Source: Aliarcobacter vitoriensis
GTDB taxonomy: Bacteria > Campylobacterota > Campylobacteria > Campylobacterales > Arcobacteraceae
Direction: 5' to 3'
Assembly (NCBI RefSeq): GCF_003316695.1
Contig: NZ_PDKB01000005.1
Coordinates: 62,001 to 126,000, forward strand
Length of the DNA: 64,000 nucleotides
Of this stretch, positions 53,102-62,537 are shown in pieces (the stretch's first letter is position 1; the number at the start of each line of letters is the position of its first letter). The notes beneath the pieces were generated by a model. It was not told the DNA's origin, did no database searches, and was given only the letters and a program-made list of their open reading frames with translations. A program made the position numbers and the translations under genes.

Positions 53102-53107
53102 TATAAT
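53102..53107 (+). promoter_or_regulatory. Putative -10 element for aroQ
   Basis: TATAAT lies 37 nt before the aroQ ATG at 53139, in the gap divergent from the peptidase gene. It supports the shorter aroQ start. Confidence 0.45.
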
Positions 53108-53138
53108 CTTACCTAAATTTTATAAAAGGAAAATAATA

Positions 53139-53636
53139 ATGAAAATAGCAGTAATTCAAGGACCAAATCTAAATATGCTTGGAGTTAGAGAACAACATAT
53201 TTATGGAAATATTACATTAGAGCAAATTCATAACCAATTAGAAAGTGCAGCAAAGCAAAATGGAGTTGAAATTGAGTTTTTTCAATCAAACTTTGAAGGT
53301 GAAATAGTAGATAGAATTCAAGAGTGTTTAGGAACAGTTGATGCAATTATGATCAATCCAGCAGCATATTCTCACACTTCAATTGCAATAAGAGATGCTT
53401 TAGCAGCTGTTAATATGCCAGTTGTAGAAGTACATATTTCAAATATTTATAAAAGAGAAGAGTTCAGACAAAAATCTATAACAGCAGGTTCAAGTACAGG
53501 ACTTATCACTGGATTTGGTGGATTTGGATATCACTTAGGATTAATCTCAATAATTCAAATGTTAAATGAATTAAAAGCTTTACAAGAAGCTAGAAATGCT
53601 CAAATTCAAGCACAATCAGAAGAAGAAAATAAATAA
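53139..53636 (+). CDS. aroQ: 3-dehydroquinate dehydratase, type II
   Basis: AroQ dehydrates 3-dehydroquinate in the shikimate pathway. Seen are [17 protein letters not shown] with the catalytic tyrosine, the [12 protein letters not shown] loop, [17 protein letters not shown] and [15 protein letters not shown]. The length of 165 aa from ATG 53139 (after AAAAGGAAAAT) is standard; a longer frame to 53076 would cross the promoter. It heads an aroQ-mqnX-like-sppA operon that matches the Campylobacter order. Confidence 0.95.
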   Translation: MKIAVIQGPNLNMLGVREQHIYGNITLEQIHNQLESAAKQNGVEIEFFQSNFEGEIVDRIQECLGTVDAIMINPAAYSHTSIAIRDALAAVNMPVVEVHISNIYKREEFRQKSITAGSSTGLITGFGGFGYHLGLISIIQMLNELKALQEARNAQIQAQSEEENK

Positions 53637-53639
53637 TTT

Positions 53640-54863
53640 ATGAAAATAGTAAGTGCTTCTTATATTTTAACTTTCGACAAAGATTTTAGCATCATCAAAG
53701 ATGGTGCTATTGTTTTTGATGAAAAAATTATTGAAGTAGCAAGTTTAAATTATATTTTAGAAAAATATCCAAATTGTGAACATACAAAATTGGATGAAAA
53801 CTCTGTTTTGATGCCAGGATTGATAAACTCACATATTCATTTGGAGTTTAGTGCAAATAAAACTACTTTACAATATGCAAATTTCTACTCATGGTTAAAC
53901 TCTGTTATAAAGCATAGAGAAAAGCTCATAGAAAAGGCTAAGACATCTTTAATATCTCAAGAATTAAAAAAACTCTTAAAAACTGGAACTACAACTATTG
54001 GAGCTATTTCTTCATATTCATTTGATTTGGAAGCTTGTTTAAAATCTCCAATAAATAAGGTGTTTTTTTGTGAAGTTATTGGTTCAAAAGCAGATATGAT
54101 AGATACTTTATTTGCTGATTTTAAAGCCAGATTAAAAGATGCACAAAAATATAATAGTAAGAATTTTAAAGCAGGAATTGCAATACACTCTCCTTATTCT
54201 GTTCATCCATTTTTAGTAAGAGAAGTTTTAAATATTGCAAAAGAACAAAATTTGGCTGTAACTTCGCATTTCATGGAATCAAAAGAGGAAAAAGAGTGGC
54301 TAAATAAAGATGAAGGAAGTTTTTTGGAGTTTTTCAAGAACTTTTTAAATCAAGAAAAAGCTACTGGAAAACCACTGGAGTTTTTAAATCTATTTAAAGG
54401 TGTTGAAAATCTATCTTTTACTCATTGTGTAGAAGCAGATTTTGAAGAGTTAGAAAAGATAAAATCACTAAATGTAACAATAAATCATTGTGTTACTTCA
54501 AATAGATTTTTAAATAATAGTAGATTAAATCTTGAAAATTTAGATGAAATACCTTTTAGTATTGGTACAGATGGACTTAGTTCAAATAACTCTTTGAGTA
54601 TGTTTGATGAACTACGAGCTTGTTTGAATATACACTATGAAAAAGATATTGTGAAATTTTCTAAAACTTTGTTAAAAAGTGCAACTGTAAATGGTGCAAA
54701 AGCTTTAGGATTAAATAAAGGACAATTGGAAAGTGGTTTTGATGCTGATATTATAGGTATTTATTTACCTGATGATATAGAAAATATAGAAGATATTTAT
54801 ATGCACATAATTTTACATACAAAATATGTAAATAGTGTGATAATAGGAGGCGAATATGTTTGA
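53640..54863 (+). CDS. mqnX: Amidohydrolase, probable 6-aminodeoxyfutalosine deaminase
   Basis: A metal-dependent amidohydrolase barrel: VLMPGLINSHIHLEFSAN carries the HxH pair, GIAIHSPYSVHP and TSHFMESKEE the later histidines, and FSIGTDGLSSN the catalytic Asp. The protein is 407 aa. Gene order (aroQ, this, sppA) equals that in Campylobacter jejuni, where the equivalent gene (Cj0067) deaminates aminodeoxyfutalosine in the menaquinone pathway. A general guanine/cytosine-type deaminase is the alternative. It overlaps sppA by 8 nt. Confidence 0.75.
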   Translation: MKIVSASYILTFDKDFSIIKDGAIVFDEKIIEVASLNYILEKYPNCEHTKLDENSVLMPGLINSHIHLEFSANKTTLQYANFYSWLNSVIKHREKLIEKAKTSLISQELKKLLKTGTTTIGAISSYSFDLEACLKSPINKVFFCEVIGSKADMIDTLFADFKARLKDAQKYNSKNFKAGIAIHSPYSVHPFLVREVLNIAKEQNLAVTSHFMESKEEKEWLNKDEGSFLEFFKNFLNQEKATGKPLEFLNLFKGVENLSFTHCVEADFEELEKIKSLNVTINHCVTSNRFLNNSRLNLENLDEIPFSIGTDGLSSNNSLSMFDELRACLNIHYEKDIVKFSKTLLKSATVNGAKALGLNKGQLESGFDADIIGIYLPDDIENIEDIYMHIILHTKYVNSVIIGGEYV

Positions 54864-55743
54864 ATTTTTTAAAAAGTTGTTTTCTCCAATAATAGCAGTT
54901 TTGGATTTTATTACAAAATATTTTAAAACAATAGTTTTTTTAACTATTATTTATGTTCTGTTTTTCAATAATACTGATGAAACATCATCTTCAAATAAAA
55001 GTTTTGCTAACTTACAAAAAATAGAGCTAAGTGGCGAAATATTGGATGTTTCAAAAGTTATGGAAAATATAGAAAAAGCAAAAAATGATACAAATATAAA
55101 AGGTGTTTTATTAGTAGTTGATAGCCCTGGAGGTGCTGTTGCTCCTTCTGTTGAGATAGCTTATGCTATAAAAGAATTAAAAGAGTTAAAACCAGTAGTT
55201 GTATATGCAAGTGGAGTAATAGCTAGTGGAAGTTACTATGCTTCTATTTGGTCAGATAAAATCATAGCAAATCCTGGGAGTATGGTTGGTTCTATTGGAG
55301 TTATTATGCAAGGATTTGAGGTGAGTGAGCTTATGGAAAAAATAGGTATTTCAACACAAACTATCAAAGCTGGAAAATATAAAGAGAGTGGAACACCTAC
55401 AAGAAAGTGGTTTGACTATGAAGAAGAGCAACTAAAAAGTGTGATAAATGCTACATATAATATGTTTATAACTGATGTTGCAAATGCTAGAAATCTTGAT
55501 ATAAAAAACCATACAAGCTTTGCTGATGCTAGAGTTTTTACATCATTTCAAGCAAAAGAAGTAGGGCTTATTGATGAGGTTGCAACTATTAGCTATGCAC
55601 AAAGTGTTTTAATAGAACTAGCAAAAGTTGAAAAACCTGTTTGGAAAAAAGAGGATAAGTTTGAAAAGTTTATGGATAAACTTATGAGTCAAGTTATATC
55701 AAAAGTTCTTATGAGTTTTTCTAGCTCTTTGAAAGCTTATTAA
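54856..55743 (+). CDS. sppA: Signal peptide peptidase SppA, S49 family
   Basis: The protein (295 aa) has one N-terminal transmembrane segment (residues 24-39) and a single crotonase-like S49 domain. LLVVDSPGGAV and the nucleophile region YASGVIASGSYYASIWSDKI, then GSIGVIMQGFE and the likely catalytic lysine in TIKAGKYKESG, are typical. It would cleave signal peptide remnants in the membrane. It is the short (half-length) form common in Campylobacterota and overlaps the mqnX-like gene. Confidence 0.92.
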   Translation: MFEFFKKLFSPIIAVLDFITKYFKTIVFLTIIYVLFFNNTDETSSSNKSFANLQKIELSGEILDVSKVMENIEKAKNDTNIKGVLLVVDSPGGAVAPSVEIAYAIKELKELKPVVVYASGVIASGSYYASIWSDKIIANPGSMVGSIGVIMQGFEVSELMEKIGISTQTIKAGKYKESGTPTRKWFDYEEEQLKSVINATYNMFITDVANARNLDIKNHTSFADARVFTSFQAKEVGLIDEVATISYAQSVLIELAKVEKPVWKKEDKFEKFMDKLMSQVISKVLMSFSSSLKAY

Positions 55744-55774
55744 TATATAATAATTTTTTTATTAAAGGAAAAAG

Positions 55775-56032
55775 ATGAAAGATTTAATTCTTGGAATGGG
55801 TGAGAAATTGCTAAATATTTCTGTGTTTATTGGTATTATAATTGTAGTTTTTACTGGTTTAGGAACAATGTTTAATCAAAGTTTTTTTTATGGATTTTTG
55901 ATAATGCTTATTGGAAGTATTGCAATTGTAATATCAACTTATTTTATATATTTACTAATAGATATTAGAGATAAAAGTACAAAAACAAATGAATTGTTGA
56001 GTAAAATAGTAGAAAAAGATAAAAGTTTATAA
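55775..56032 (+). CDS. Small two-helix membrane protein (85 aa)
   Basis: No family was recognised. Two hydrophobic helices (near residues 14-34 and 42-64) are followed by a short charged tail (DIRDKSTKTNELLSKIVEKDKS). AAAGGAAAA precedes the ATG, and the gene lies 31 nt after sppA, so it may share its transcript. A terminator follows. Confidence 0.6.
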   Translation: MKDLILGMGEKLLNISVFIGIIIVVFTGLGTMFNQSFFYGFLIMLIGSIAIVISTYFIYLLIDIRDKSTKTNELLSKIVEKDKSL

Positions 56033-56054
56033 AAAAGGCGAAGTTTCGCCTTTT
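56033..56054. terminator. Bidirectional terminator before ackA
   Basis: AAAAGGCGA / TCGCCTTTT (9-10 bp) with a short loop lies between the convergent 85-aa gene and ackA. Confidence 0.75.
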
Positions 56055-56063
56055 AACTTACAT

Positions 56064-57263
56064 CTATCTATTTGTAGATACGATATTGTATGTATCATTT
56101 GCTATAACATACTCTTCTTGAGTTGGAATAACAAATATTCTAGCAGTTGAAGCATTTGTAGAGATATCTCTAGCTGAACTTGATCTTCTATTGTTTTTAA
56201 CTGGATCTATTACAAGTCCCATAGAGTCCAATCCTGCACAAACTTTTTCTCTGATTAATGAAGCATTTTCTCCTATTCCACCAGTAAAACAAAGTGCATC
56301 AATACCATCAAGAGCAGCAACATAAGAACCCACATATTTTTTGATAATATAAGCAACCATATCAACAGCTAATCTACATCTATCATCTCCATTTTGCATA
56401 CCTTCTAAAACTTCTCTTAAATCAGAAGATTTACCAGATATTCCTAATATTCCAGATTTTTTATTCATAACATCTAAAGTTTGATCTATTGTCATATTTT
56501 CTTGAGCCATCATATATTGAATAGCACCAGCTCCAACATCTCCTGACCTTGTTCCCATCATTAAACCTTGAATAGGTGTAAGCCCCATAGATGTATCAAT
56601 ACATTTTCCATTTAAAACAGCACTAACAGAAGAACCATTTCCTAAGTGACAAACAATGATTCTACTATTTTGTTTTTTCTCTAACATTCCTCTAGCTTCG
56701 TTTGAAACAAAATAGTGGCTAGTTCCATGGAAACCATATTTTCTAATTCCGTGTTTTGTATACATTTCATACGGAAGTGCATACATATAAGCATAATCAG
56801 GCATTGTTTGATGGAATGCTGTATCAAATACTCCAACATTTGGTTTTCCAGGCATTAACTCTTGACAAATCTCAATACCTAAAATATTTGCTGGATTGTG
56901 TAATGGTGCTAGAGGTGATAATCTTTTCATAGTATCAATTACTTCTGGAGTAATTAAAACTGAACTTGCAAACTCTTCTCCACCATGAACTGTTCTGTGT
57001 CCTATTGCTTCAATATCGTTGATTGAATCAATAACTTTCCCTTCCCCCGTAGTTAATGTTGATAATACAGCACTAATAGCCTCTTTATGAGTAGGCATTG
57101 GAACATTGATTACAAGTTTTTTACCATCACCATATTCATGTTTTAAAACACCATCAATCCCGATTCTTTCACAAATTCCAGCTGCAAAAACTTTTTTTAT
57201 AACTGGGTTCATCAATTGATATTTTAACGATGAACTCCCTGCATTTAATACAAAAACTAACAT
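56064..57263 (-). CDS. ackA: Acetate kinase, copy 1 (pta partner)
   Basis: AckA interconverts acetyl-phosphate and acetate with ATP formation. The protein (399 aa) begins MLVFVLNAGSSSLKYQLM (Asn7), with RTVHGGEEF, KYGFHGTSHYFVS, GTRSGDVGAGA and the late PTQEEYVIANDTY (catalytic Glu). All expected active-site positions appear intact. It starts 22 nt after the stop of pta, when the latter's ATG at 58285 is used, so pta-ackA form the classic operon. It differs more from the other two copies in the window than they do from each other. Confidence 0.95.
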   Translation of the reverse strand: MLVFVLNAGSSSLKYQLMNPVIKKVFAAGICERIGIDGVLKHEYGDGKKLVINVPMPTHKEAISAVLSTLTTGEGKVIDSINDIEAIGHRTVHGGEEFASSVLITPEVIDTMKRLSPLAPLHNPANILGIEICQELMPGKPNVGVFDTAFHQTMPDYAYMYALPYEMYTKHGIRKYGFHGTSHYFVSNEARGMLEKKQNSRIIVCHLGNGSSVSAVLNGKCIDTSMGLTPIQGLMMGTRSGDVGAGAIQYMMAQENMTIDQTLDVMNKKSGILGISGKSSDLREVLEGMQNGDDRCRLAVDMVAYIIKKYVGSYVAALDGIDALCFTGGIGENASLIREKVCAGLDSMGLVIDPVKNNRRSSSARDISTNASTARIFVIPTQEEYVIANDTYNIVSTNR

Positions 57264-57289
57264 TTTTCTCTCCTTAATTTATAGTTTAA

Positions 57290-58285
57290 TTATTTGATTT
57301 GTGTTGCTGTAATAGCTACTAAGTTTGAAATATCTTCAACTGAACAACCTCTTGAAAGGTCATTTACAGGTTTATTTAAACCTTGAATAATAGGTCCATG
57401 AGCTTCAGCCCCAGCAAATCTTTGTACAAGTTTATATCCTATATTTCCAGATTGTAAATCAGGGAATACTAAGATATTTGCATATCCTGCTACTTTAGAA
57501 TTTGGTGCTTTTTTTACACCAACAGATTCAACAATAGCTGCATCAGCTTGTAACTCTCCATCAAATGCAAAATTTACTTTTCTATCTTCTAATATTTTAC
57601 AAGCATTTGTAACTTTATCAACAAGAGGGTGCGATGCACTACCTTTTGTAGAAAATGATAACATAGCAACTTTTGGCTCTAAACCAACAACACTAGAAGC
57701 TGTTGCAGCAGTAGCACTTGCAATATCAGCTAATTGTTCAGCCGTTGGATCTGGAATAACAGCACAATCTGCAAATAGTATTAACCCATTATCTCCAAAT
57801 TTTCCATCTTTTGTTTCCATAACAAATGTTGAAGATACAGTGTTAATCCCTGGAGCTGTTTTAATAACTTGAATAGCAGCTCTTAAAACATCAGAAGTTG
57901 GTGAGTTTGACCCAGCTACCAATCCATCAGCATCTCCTAGTCTTACCATCATACAACCAAAAAATCTTGGTTCATTTAAAATAAGCTCTTTTGCATCTTC
58001 TCTTGAAAGATTTTTACTTTTTCTAAGTTCAACTAACTCATCGATATATTTTTCAATATTGTCAAATTTTTTAGGATCAACTATTGTTGCTCCTTCTATA
58101 TTTGCACCACATTTTGAAGCATCAGCTTTTATAGTTTCAGAATTTCCAATTAGAACTACTTTTGCAGTTTTATCTTGTAAAACTATTTGTGTTGCTTTTA
58201 AAACTCTTTCGTCTTCTGATTCTGGAAGAACGATAGTTCTAAGTTGCTTTTTAGCTTTCTCTTTGATTTTATCAATTAAACCCAT
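57290..58285 (-). CDS. pta: Phosphate acetyltransferase
   Basis: Pta converts acetyl-CoA and phosphate to acetyl-phosphate. I start at ATG 58285 (MGLIDKIKEKAKKQLRTIVLPESEDERVLKA), behind AAAGGA; the frame reaches 58345 with residues of no family character. The protein (331 aa) is the short class with only the PTA domain. Motifs include FGCMMVRLGDADGLVAGS, SFSTKGSASHP and ELQADAAIVESVG. It is directly upstream of ackA copy 1. A terminator-like hairpin separates it from the second ackA. Confidence 0.95.
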   Translation of the reverse strand: MGLIDKIKEKAKKQLRTIVLPESEDERVLKATQIVLQDKTAKVVLIGNSETIKADASKCGANIEGATIVDPKKFDNIEKYIDELVELRKSKNLSREDAKELILNEPRFFGCMMVRLGDADGLVAGSNSPTSDVLRAAIQVIKTAPGINTVSSTFVMETKDGKFGDNGLILFADCAVIPDPTAEQLADIASATAATASSVVGLEPKVAMLSFSTKGSASHPLVDKVTNACKILEDRKVNFAFDGELQADAAIVESVGVKKAPNSKVAGYANILVFPDLQSGNIGYKLVQRFAGAEAHGPIIQGLNKPVNDLSRGCSVEDISNLVAITATQIK

Positions 58286-58418
58286 TTCGTAATTAATCCT
58301 TTCTGTTTGAAATTTAGAAAAAATTATAATGAAAAAATATAGCATTAAAGTAGCAATAAAAAGCGAATTTTTAGGGATTTTTTTTAGGTAAAAATTTAGA
58401 AAATATAAAATCTAAATC

Positions 58419-58461
58419 AAAAAGAGCTTATTGAGTAGTTTTTACAACCCAAGCCCTTTTT
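58419..58461 (-). terminator. Terminator after ackA copy 2
   Basis: An 11-bp stem (minus strand AAAAAGGGCTT / AAGCTCTTTTT, one G-U pair) with a 21-nt loop ends in a T-run between ackA copy 2 and pta. Confidence 0.55.
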
Positions 58462-58475
58462 ATTTTATTTAAATT

Positions 58476-59666
58476 TTACTTTTTAATAAGATTGTAAGTA
58501 TCTGTTGCTATTACTAGCTCTTCATTTGTTGGAATTACATAGATTTTTGTTTTTGAATTTTTTGTATTTATTTCTCTGTTTCCTTTAGCTCTTGTAGAGT
58601 TTTTAGTTTTATCAAGTTCAATTCCCATAAATTCTAAACCTTCACAAACTTTTTCTCTGATTAGGTCAGAGTTTTCTCCAATTCCAGCTGTAAAACAAAT
58701 AGCATCAACTCCATGCATTAGCCCAGCATAAGAGCATAAATATTTTTTAATTCTTTCACATAGCATTGTAATTGCTACTTGAGATCTTTTATCTCCATCA
58801 TTTGAAGCTTTTATAACTTCTCTTAGATCCGAACTAACTCCAGAAACTCCTAAAATACCAGACTTTTTATTTAAATAATCAAGAATTTGAGTATGGCTTA
58901 ATCCTTTTTTCTCCATTAAATATGGAATAACACCAGCATCTATATCTCCACTTCTTGTACCCATTATTAAACCTTCTAATGGAGTCAATCCCATAGAAGT
59001 GCTTATAGATTTCCCATTTTCAACAGCACAAACAGATGAACCATTTCCAAGATGGCAAACTATAACTTTGCTATCTTTTTTATTTAAAATTTTTATTGCT
59101 TCATTTGAAACATAATAGTGGCTTGTTCCATGGAAACCATATTTTCTTAAATGGTGTTCTGTATAATCTGCATAAGGAACAGCATATAAAAAGTTTTCTA
59201 TTGGCATTGTTTGGTGAAATGCCGTATCAAATGTTACAACATTTGGAACTTTTGGCATCAATTCTTTACAAATTTTAACACCCATAATATTTGCTGGATT
59301 ATGAAGTGGCGCTAAAGGTATAAGTTCTTCAATTTTTTGAATAACATCTTCATCAACAATAGCTGAACCTTTAAAATACTCTCCACCATGAACCACTCTA
59401 TGCCCAATAGCTTGAATTTCTTCAATAGAGTTTATAACTTTTGTTTCATCATTTGTTAATATTCTTAAAACTAACTCGATTGCTTCTTTGTGAGTTGGAA
59501 TAGGAAGTTCAAAAGTTATCTTTTTATTCTCTCCAATTTCATGTTTTAAAATACCATCAATTCCAATTCTCTCCACTAAACCACTAGCTTTTAACTCATG
59601 TGTTTTAGCATTGATTAATTGATATTTTAAAGATGAACTACCTGCATTTAGCACAAATACTAACAT
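58476..59666 (-). CDS. ackA: Acetate kinase, copy 2
   Basis: The protein (396 aa) begins MLVFVLNAGSSSLKYQLI and carries RVVHGGEYF, KYGFHGTSHYYVS, GTRSGDIDAGVIP, TAGIGENSDLIREKV and PTNEELVIATDTYN. All catalytic positions of the family look present, so it should be active as an acetate or propionate kinase. It is closer to copy 3 (for example LEFMGIELDK and PTNEEL) than to copy 1. It follows the CDF transporter with a 100-nt gap and has its own terminator. Confidence 0.93.
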   Translation of the reverse strand: MLVFVLNAGSSSLKYQLINAKTHELKASGLVERIGIDGILKHEIGENKKITFELPIPTHKEAIELVLRILTNDETKVINSIEEIQAIGHRVVHGGEYFKGSAIVDEDVIQKIEELIPLAPLHNPANIMGVKICKELMPKVPNVVTFDTAFHQTMPIENFLYAVPYADYTEHHLRKYGFHGTSHYYVSNEAIKILNKKDSKVIVCHLGNGSSVCAVENGKSISTSMGLTPLEGLIMGTRSGDIDAGVIPYLMEKKGLSHTQILDYLNKKSGILGVSGVSSDLREVIKASNDGDKRSQVAITMLCERIKKYLCSYAGLMHGVDAICFTAGIGENSDLIREKVCEGLEFMGIELDKTKNSTRAKGNREINTKNSKTKIYVIPTNEELVIATDTYNLIKK

Positions 59667-59766
59667 ATAAAATCCTTTTGTATTAATTTAAACTTAGAAT
59701 AGACTTAATAAATAATATTAGTCTTTTCAAATGGTATCTTATTAAAACTTAAATGAAATTTTATAT

Positions 59767-60714
59767 TTATTCTGCCCATTCAAAATCAGTTGTAAATACA
59801 ATTGTAAGCCAAAGATGTGGGTCATCTTTACCCAAATTTTTTTCTATTTCATCTCTTAATAAATCCCATTCTTCTAGCTTTTTGGGAGCCCAACTTTTTG
59901 GAACTATAAAATATAATTCTATTTGTCTTCCTCTGCCAACTCTTGCAACATAAGCTCTAAAAGAATCAAAACCATACTTTTCTACGATATTTTTTGCAAC
60001 TTTATCGACATGAATTTTTAATTCACTAGGAGTTACAAGCAAAATATCTGAAAGCGCTTGTTTTACAGTTTTTAAAGGCATTGGAATTACAAAAATTGAT
60101 ACTACTATAAGTATTAATGGGTCTATAAAAGGTGTAATCCATGAAATTTTAGTATCTTCTATCATATATCCAAAGATAAAAGCAACAAGATAACCAAAAG
60201 ACATAGATGCGGAGATTAACCAACTTATTGAGTCTAAATTTAAAAATTCAGATTTAATCTCTTTATTTGCTTTTTTTATAAAAAGCCCTAAATTTAATTC
60301 AACTACAATAGATATTAAAGTAATAATTATTGCATATTCAAATAGTATTTCTCTACCACCAAGTAAAAGGCTATCTATGGAATTTATAAAAGCATAAGTT
60401 GCTGCACCAATAAGAAGCATTCCATTTAAACCTAAAACAATAGGTTCAAGGTGCCAAAATCCCATAGTAAAATGTTTTTCTAATTTATTGTTAATAAAAT
60501 CTTTAGATGTAGATTTTGTAATCAATCTAGCAACAATTAGTGCTAAAGTAGTCATTACTGCATCGATCATTCCAAAAATACTATCAAATATTATTGCTGA
60601 TGAACTAGCAATTAGACCAAATACTATGCCCAATATTGCAAGTAAGATAGTTGTAAATATTGATAATCTTAATATTCCATCTTCTGTTTGTAAATTAAGA
60701 TATTTAAATGACAT
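59767..60714 (-). CDS. Cation diffusion facilitator (CDF) family transporter
   Basis: The protein (315 aa) has six transmembrane segments and a C-terminal cytoplasmic domain (LKIHVDKVAKNIVEKYGFDSFRAYVARVGRGRQIELYFIV). TM2 carries IIFDSIFGMIDAV with the Asp pair. The usual HxxxD of TM5 is replaced by text around LDSISWLISASMS, so the metal site may differ from ZitB/FieF. It lies 4 nt after ackA copy 3 and is probably co-translated with it. The substrate is unknown; Zn, Fe and Mn are possible. Confidence 0.82.
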   Translation of the reverse strand: MSFKYLNLQTEDGILRLSIFTTILLAILGIVFGLIASSSAIIFDSIFGMIDAVMTTLALIVARLITKSTSKDFINNKLEKHFTMGFWHLEPIVLGLNGMLLIGAATYAFINSIDSLLLGGREILFEYAIIITLISIVVELNLGLFIKKANKEIKSEFLNLDSISWLISASMSFGYLVAFIFGYMIEDTKISWITPFIDPLILIVVSIFVIPMPLKTVKQALSDILLVTPSELKIHVDKVAKNIVEKYGFDSFRAYVARVGRGRQIELYFIVPKSWAPKKLEEWDLLRDEIEKNLGKDDPHLWLTIVFTTDFEWAE

Positions 60715-60718
60715 AGTG

Positions 60719-61909
60719 TTATTTTACAATATTATATGTATCTTGAGCAATAACTAATTCTTCATTTGTAGGGATAACGAAAATCTTTGTTTTTGAGCCA
60801 TCTTTACTGATTTCTCTAATTTGATGATTTCTAATTTGATTTTTTTGATTATCTAGTTCTATTCCCATAAATTCTAAATTATGACAAACTTTTTCTCTTA
60901 CAATATCAGAATTTTCTCCAATTCCAGCAGTAAAACACAAGGCATCAACTCCACCAAGTAAACCAGCATAAGAACACACATATTTTTTTACACGATTACA
61001 CATCATATCTATTGTAACTTGTGCTCTTTCGTCACCTTCACTTGCGGCACTTATAATTTCTCTTAAATCAGAACTAATCCCAGAAATTCCTAATATGCCT
61101 GATTTTTTATTTAAATAATCAATGATTTGGTGAGTGTTCATATTTTTTTTATCCATTAAATATGGAATTATTCCTGGATCAATATCTCCACTTCTTGTTC
61201 CCATCATAAGTCCACCAAGAGGAGTTAATCCCATTGTTGTATTGATAGATTTCCCATCTTTTATAGCACAAATTGATGAACCATTTCCCAAATGACAAAC
61301 TATAATTTTTGAATCTTTTTTATTGTCCAAAAGTTTTATAGCTTGTTGAGAAACAAAATAGTGACTTGTTCCATGGAATCCATATTTTCTTAAATGATGC
61401 TCTGAATAATCTTCATGTGGTACTGGAAATAAAAAGTGAACTTCTGGCATTGTTTGATGAAAGGCTGTATCAAACACAGCAACATTTGGAACATTAGGTA
61501 ACAACTGCATACAAATTTTTATTCCTAAAATATTGGCAGGATTATGCAAAGGAGCAAGAGGAATAGCTTCTTCTATTTTTTTTATAACTTTATGTGTTAC
61601 AAGAGTAGATTGTTTGAAATATTCTCCACCATGAGCTACTCTATGTCCAATAGCTTCTATTTCATCAATAGAATTTATTATTTTTGTATCACTATGAATT
61701 AAAGTTTCTAATATAAGTTCAATAGCTTCTTTATGTGTTGGAATAGAAGCTTCCATTGTTAATTTTCTATTTTCATCAATAACTTGTTTTAATATACCAT
61801 CAATTCCTATTCTTTCTACTATACCACTCGCTTTTAGTTCACTTGTTTTTGCATCAATTAATTGATACTTTAAAGAAGATGAACCAGCATTTAATACAAA
61901 TACTAACAT
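60719..61909 (-). CDS. ackA: Acetate kinase, copy 3
   Basis: The protein (396 aa) begins MLVFVLNAGSSSLKYQLI and carries RVAHGGEYF, KYGFHGTSHYFVS, GTRSGDIDPGIIP, TAGIGENSDIVREKV and PTNEELVIAQDTYN. The active-site positions are intact. It is 16 nt downstream of the exonuclease gene and 4 nt upstream of the CDF transporter. It therefore sits in a different operon context from the pta-linked copy. Confidence 0.93.
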   Translation of the reverse strand: MLVFVLNAGSSSLKYQLIDAKTSELKASGIVERIGIDGILKQVIDENRKLTMEASIPTHKEAIELILETLIHSDTKIINSIDEIEAIGHRVAHGGEYFKQSTLVTHKVIKKIEEAIPLAPLHNPANILGIKICMQLLPNVPNVAVFDTAFHQTMPEVHFLFPVPHEDYSEHHLRKYGFHGTSHYFVSQQAIKLLDNKKDSKIIVCHLGNGSSICAIKDGKSINTTMGLTPLGGLMMGTRSGDIDPGIIPYLMDKKNMNTHQIIDYLNKKSGILGISGISSDLREIISAASEGDERAQVTIDMMCNRVKKYVCSYAGLLGGVDALCFTAGIGENSDIVREKVCHNLEFMGIELDNQKNQIRNHQIREISKDGSKTKIFVIPTNEELVIAQDTYNIVK

Positions 61910-61925
61910 TCCTAATAATCCTTTT

Positions 61926-62537
61926 TTATTTAATGCTATTTTTCAATTTTAAAAATATCATTGCTGTCATCAAAGCATCATTTAATGCATCATGTGTATT
62001 AAATGATGGAATTTCAAGTTCCTTTAAAATTGTACTAAACTTCAAATCAATGAAGCCTTGAGGAATTAGTTCAATTTTATAATCATGATACATTTCAGAT
62101 ACTTCATAAGTTTTGTTTGGCAAATTTATACCTAGTTGAGGTTTTAAATATTTGTTTATCATAGAAATATCAAAATTTAGAAAATATCCAACTAAAACTC
62201 TATTTTCAATAAATTTTAAAAAATCTAAAATAACATCTTCAATATCACAAGCATGCTCTAAATCACACTCTCTTATATGATGTACCTTTATAGATTCAAC
62301 ACTTAAAGCACAACTTTTTGGTTTTACATATCTTACAAATTTTTTGCTAGATAGTATGGTATTGTCTTTTATAATAACTGCACCAATAGATACTATATCA
62401 TCAATATTTGGGTTAAGTCCTGTTGTCTCACAATCAAAACATACAAATTCATTTGTATTTGGCTTATCAAATAAAAATGAATAGTTGTTATCTTTTAAGT
62501 TTTTTTTATTAAAACTGTTTTTTATTGTTCTAAACAT
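61926..62537 (-). CDS. DEDDh 3'-5' exonuclease (DnaQ/PolC epsilon-like)
   Basis: The protein (203 aa) shows the exonuclease motifs: ExoI FVCFDCETTGLNPNIDDIVSIGAVI (Asp, Glu), ExoII VGYFLNFDISMI (Asp) and ExoIII NTHDALNDALMTAMIFL (His, Asp). A stand-alone epsilon-like exonuclease paired with a CBS/DUF294 nucleotidyltransferase is a recurrent neighbour set of acetate/solute symporters in proteobacteria. It overlaps that gene by 8 nt and is upstream of ackA copy 3. A replicative proofreading role is less likely in this context. Confidence 0.88.
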   Translation of the reverse strand: MFRTIKNSFNKKNLKDNNYSFLFDKPNTNEFVCFDCETTGLNPNIDDIVSIGAVIIKDNTILSSKKFVRYVKPKSCALSVESIKVHHIRECDLEHACDIEDVILDFLKFIENRVLVGYFLNFDISMINKYLKPQLGINLPNKTYEVSEMYHDYKIELIPQGFIDLKFSTILKELEIPSFNTHDALNDALMTAMIFLKLKNSIK

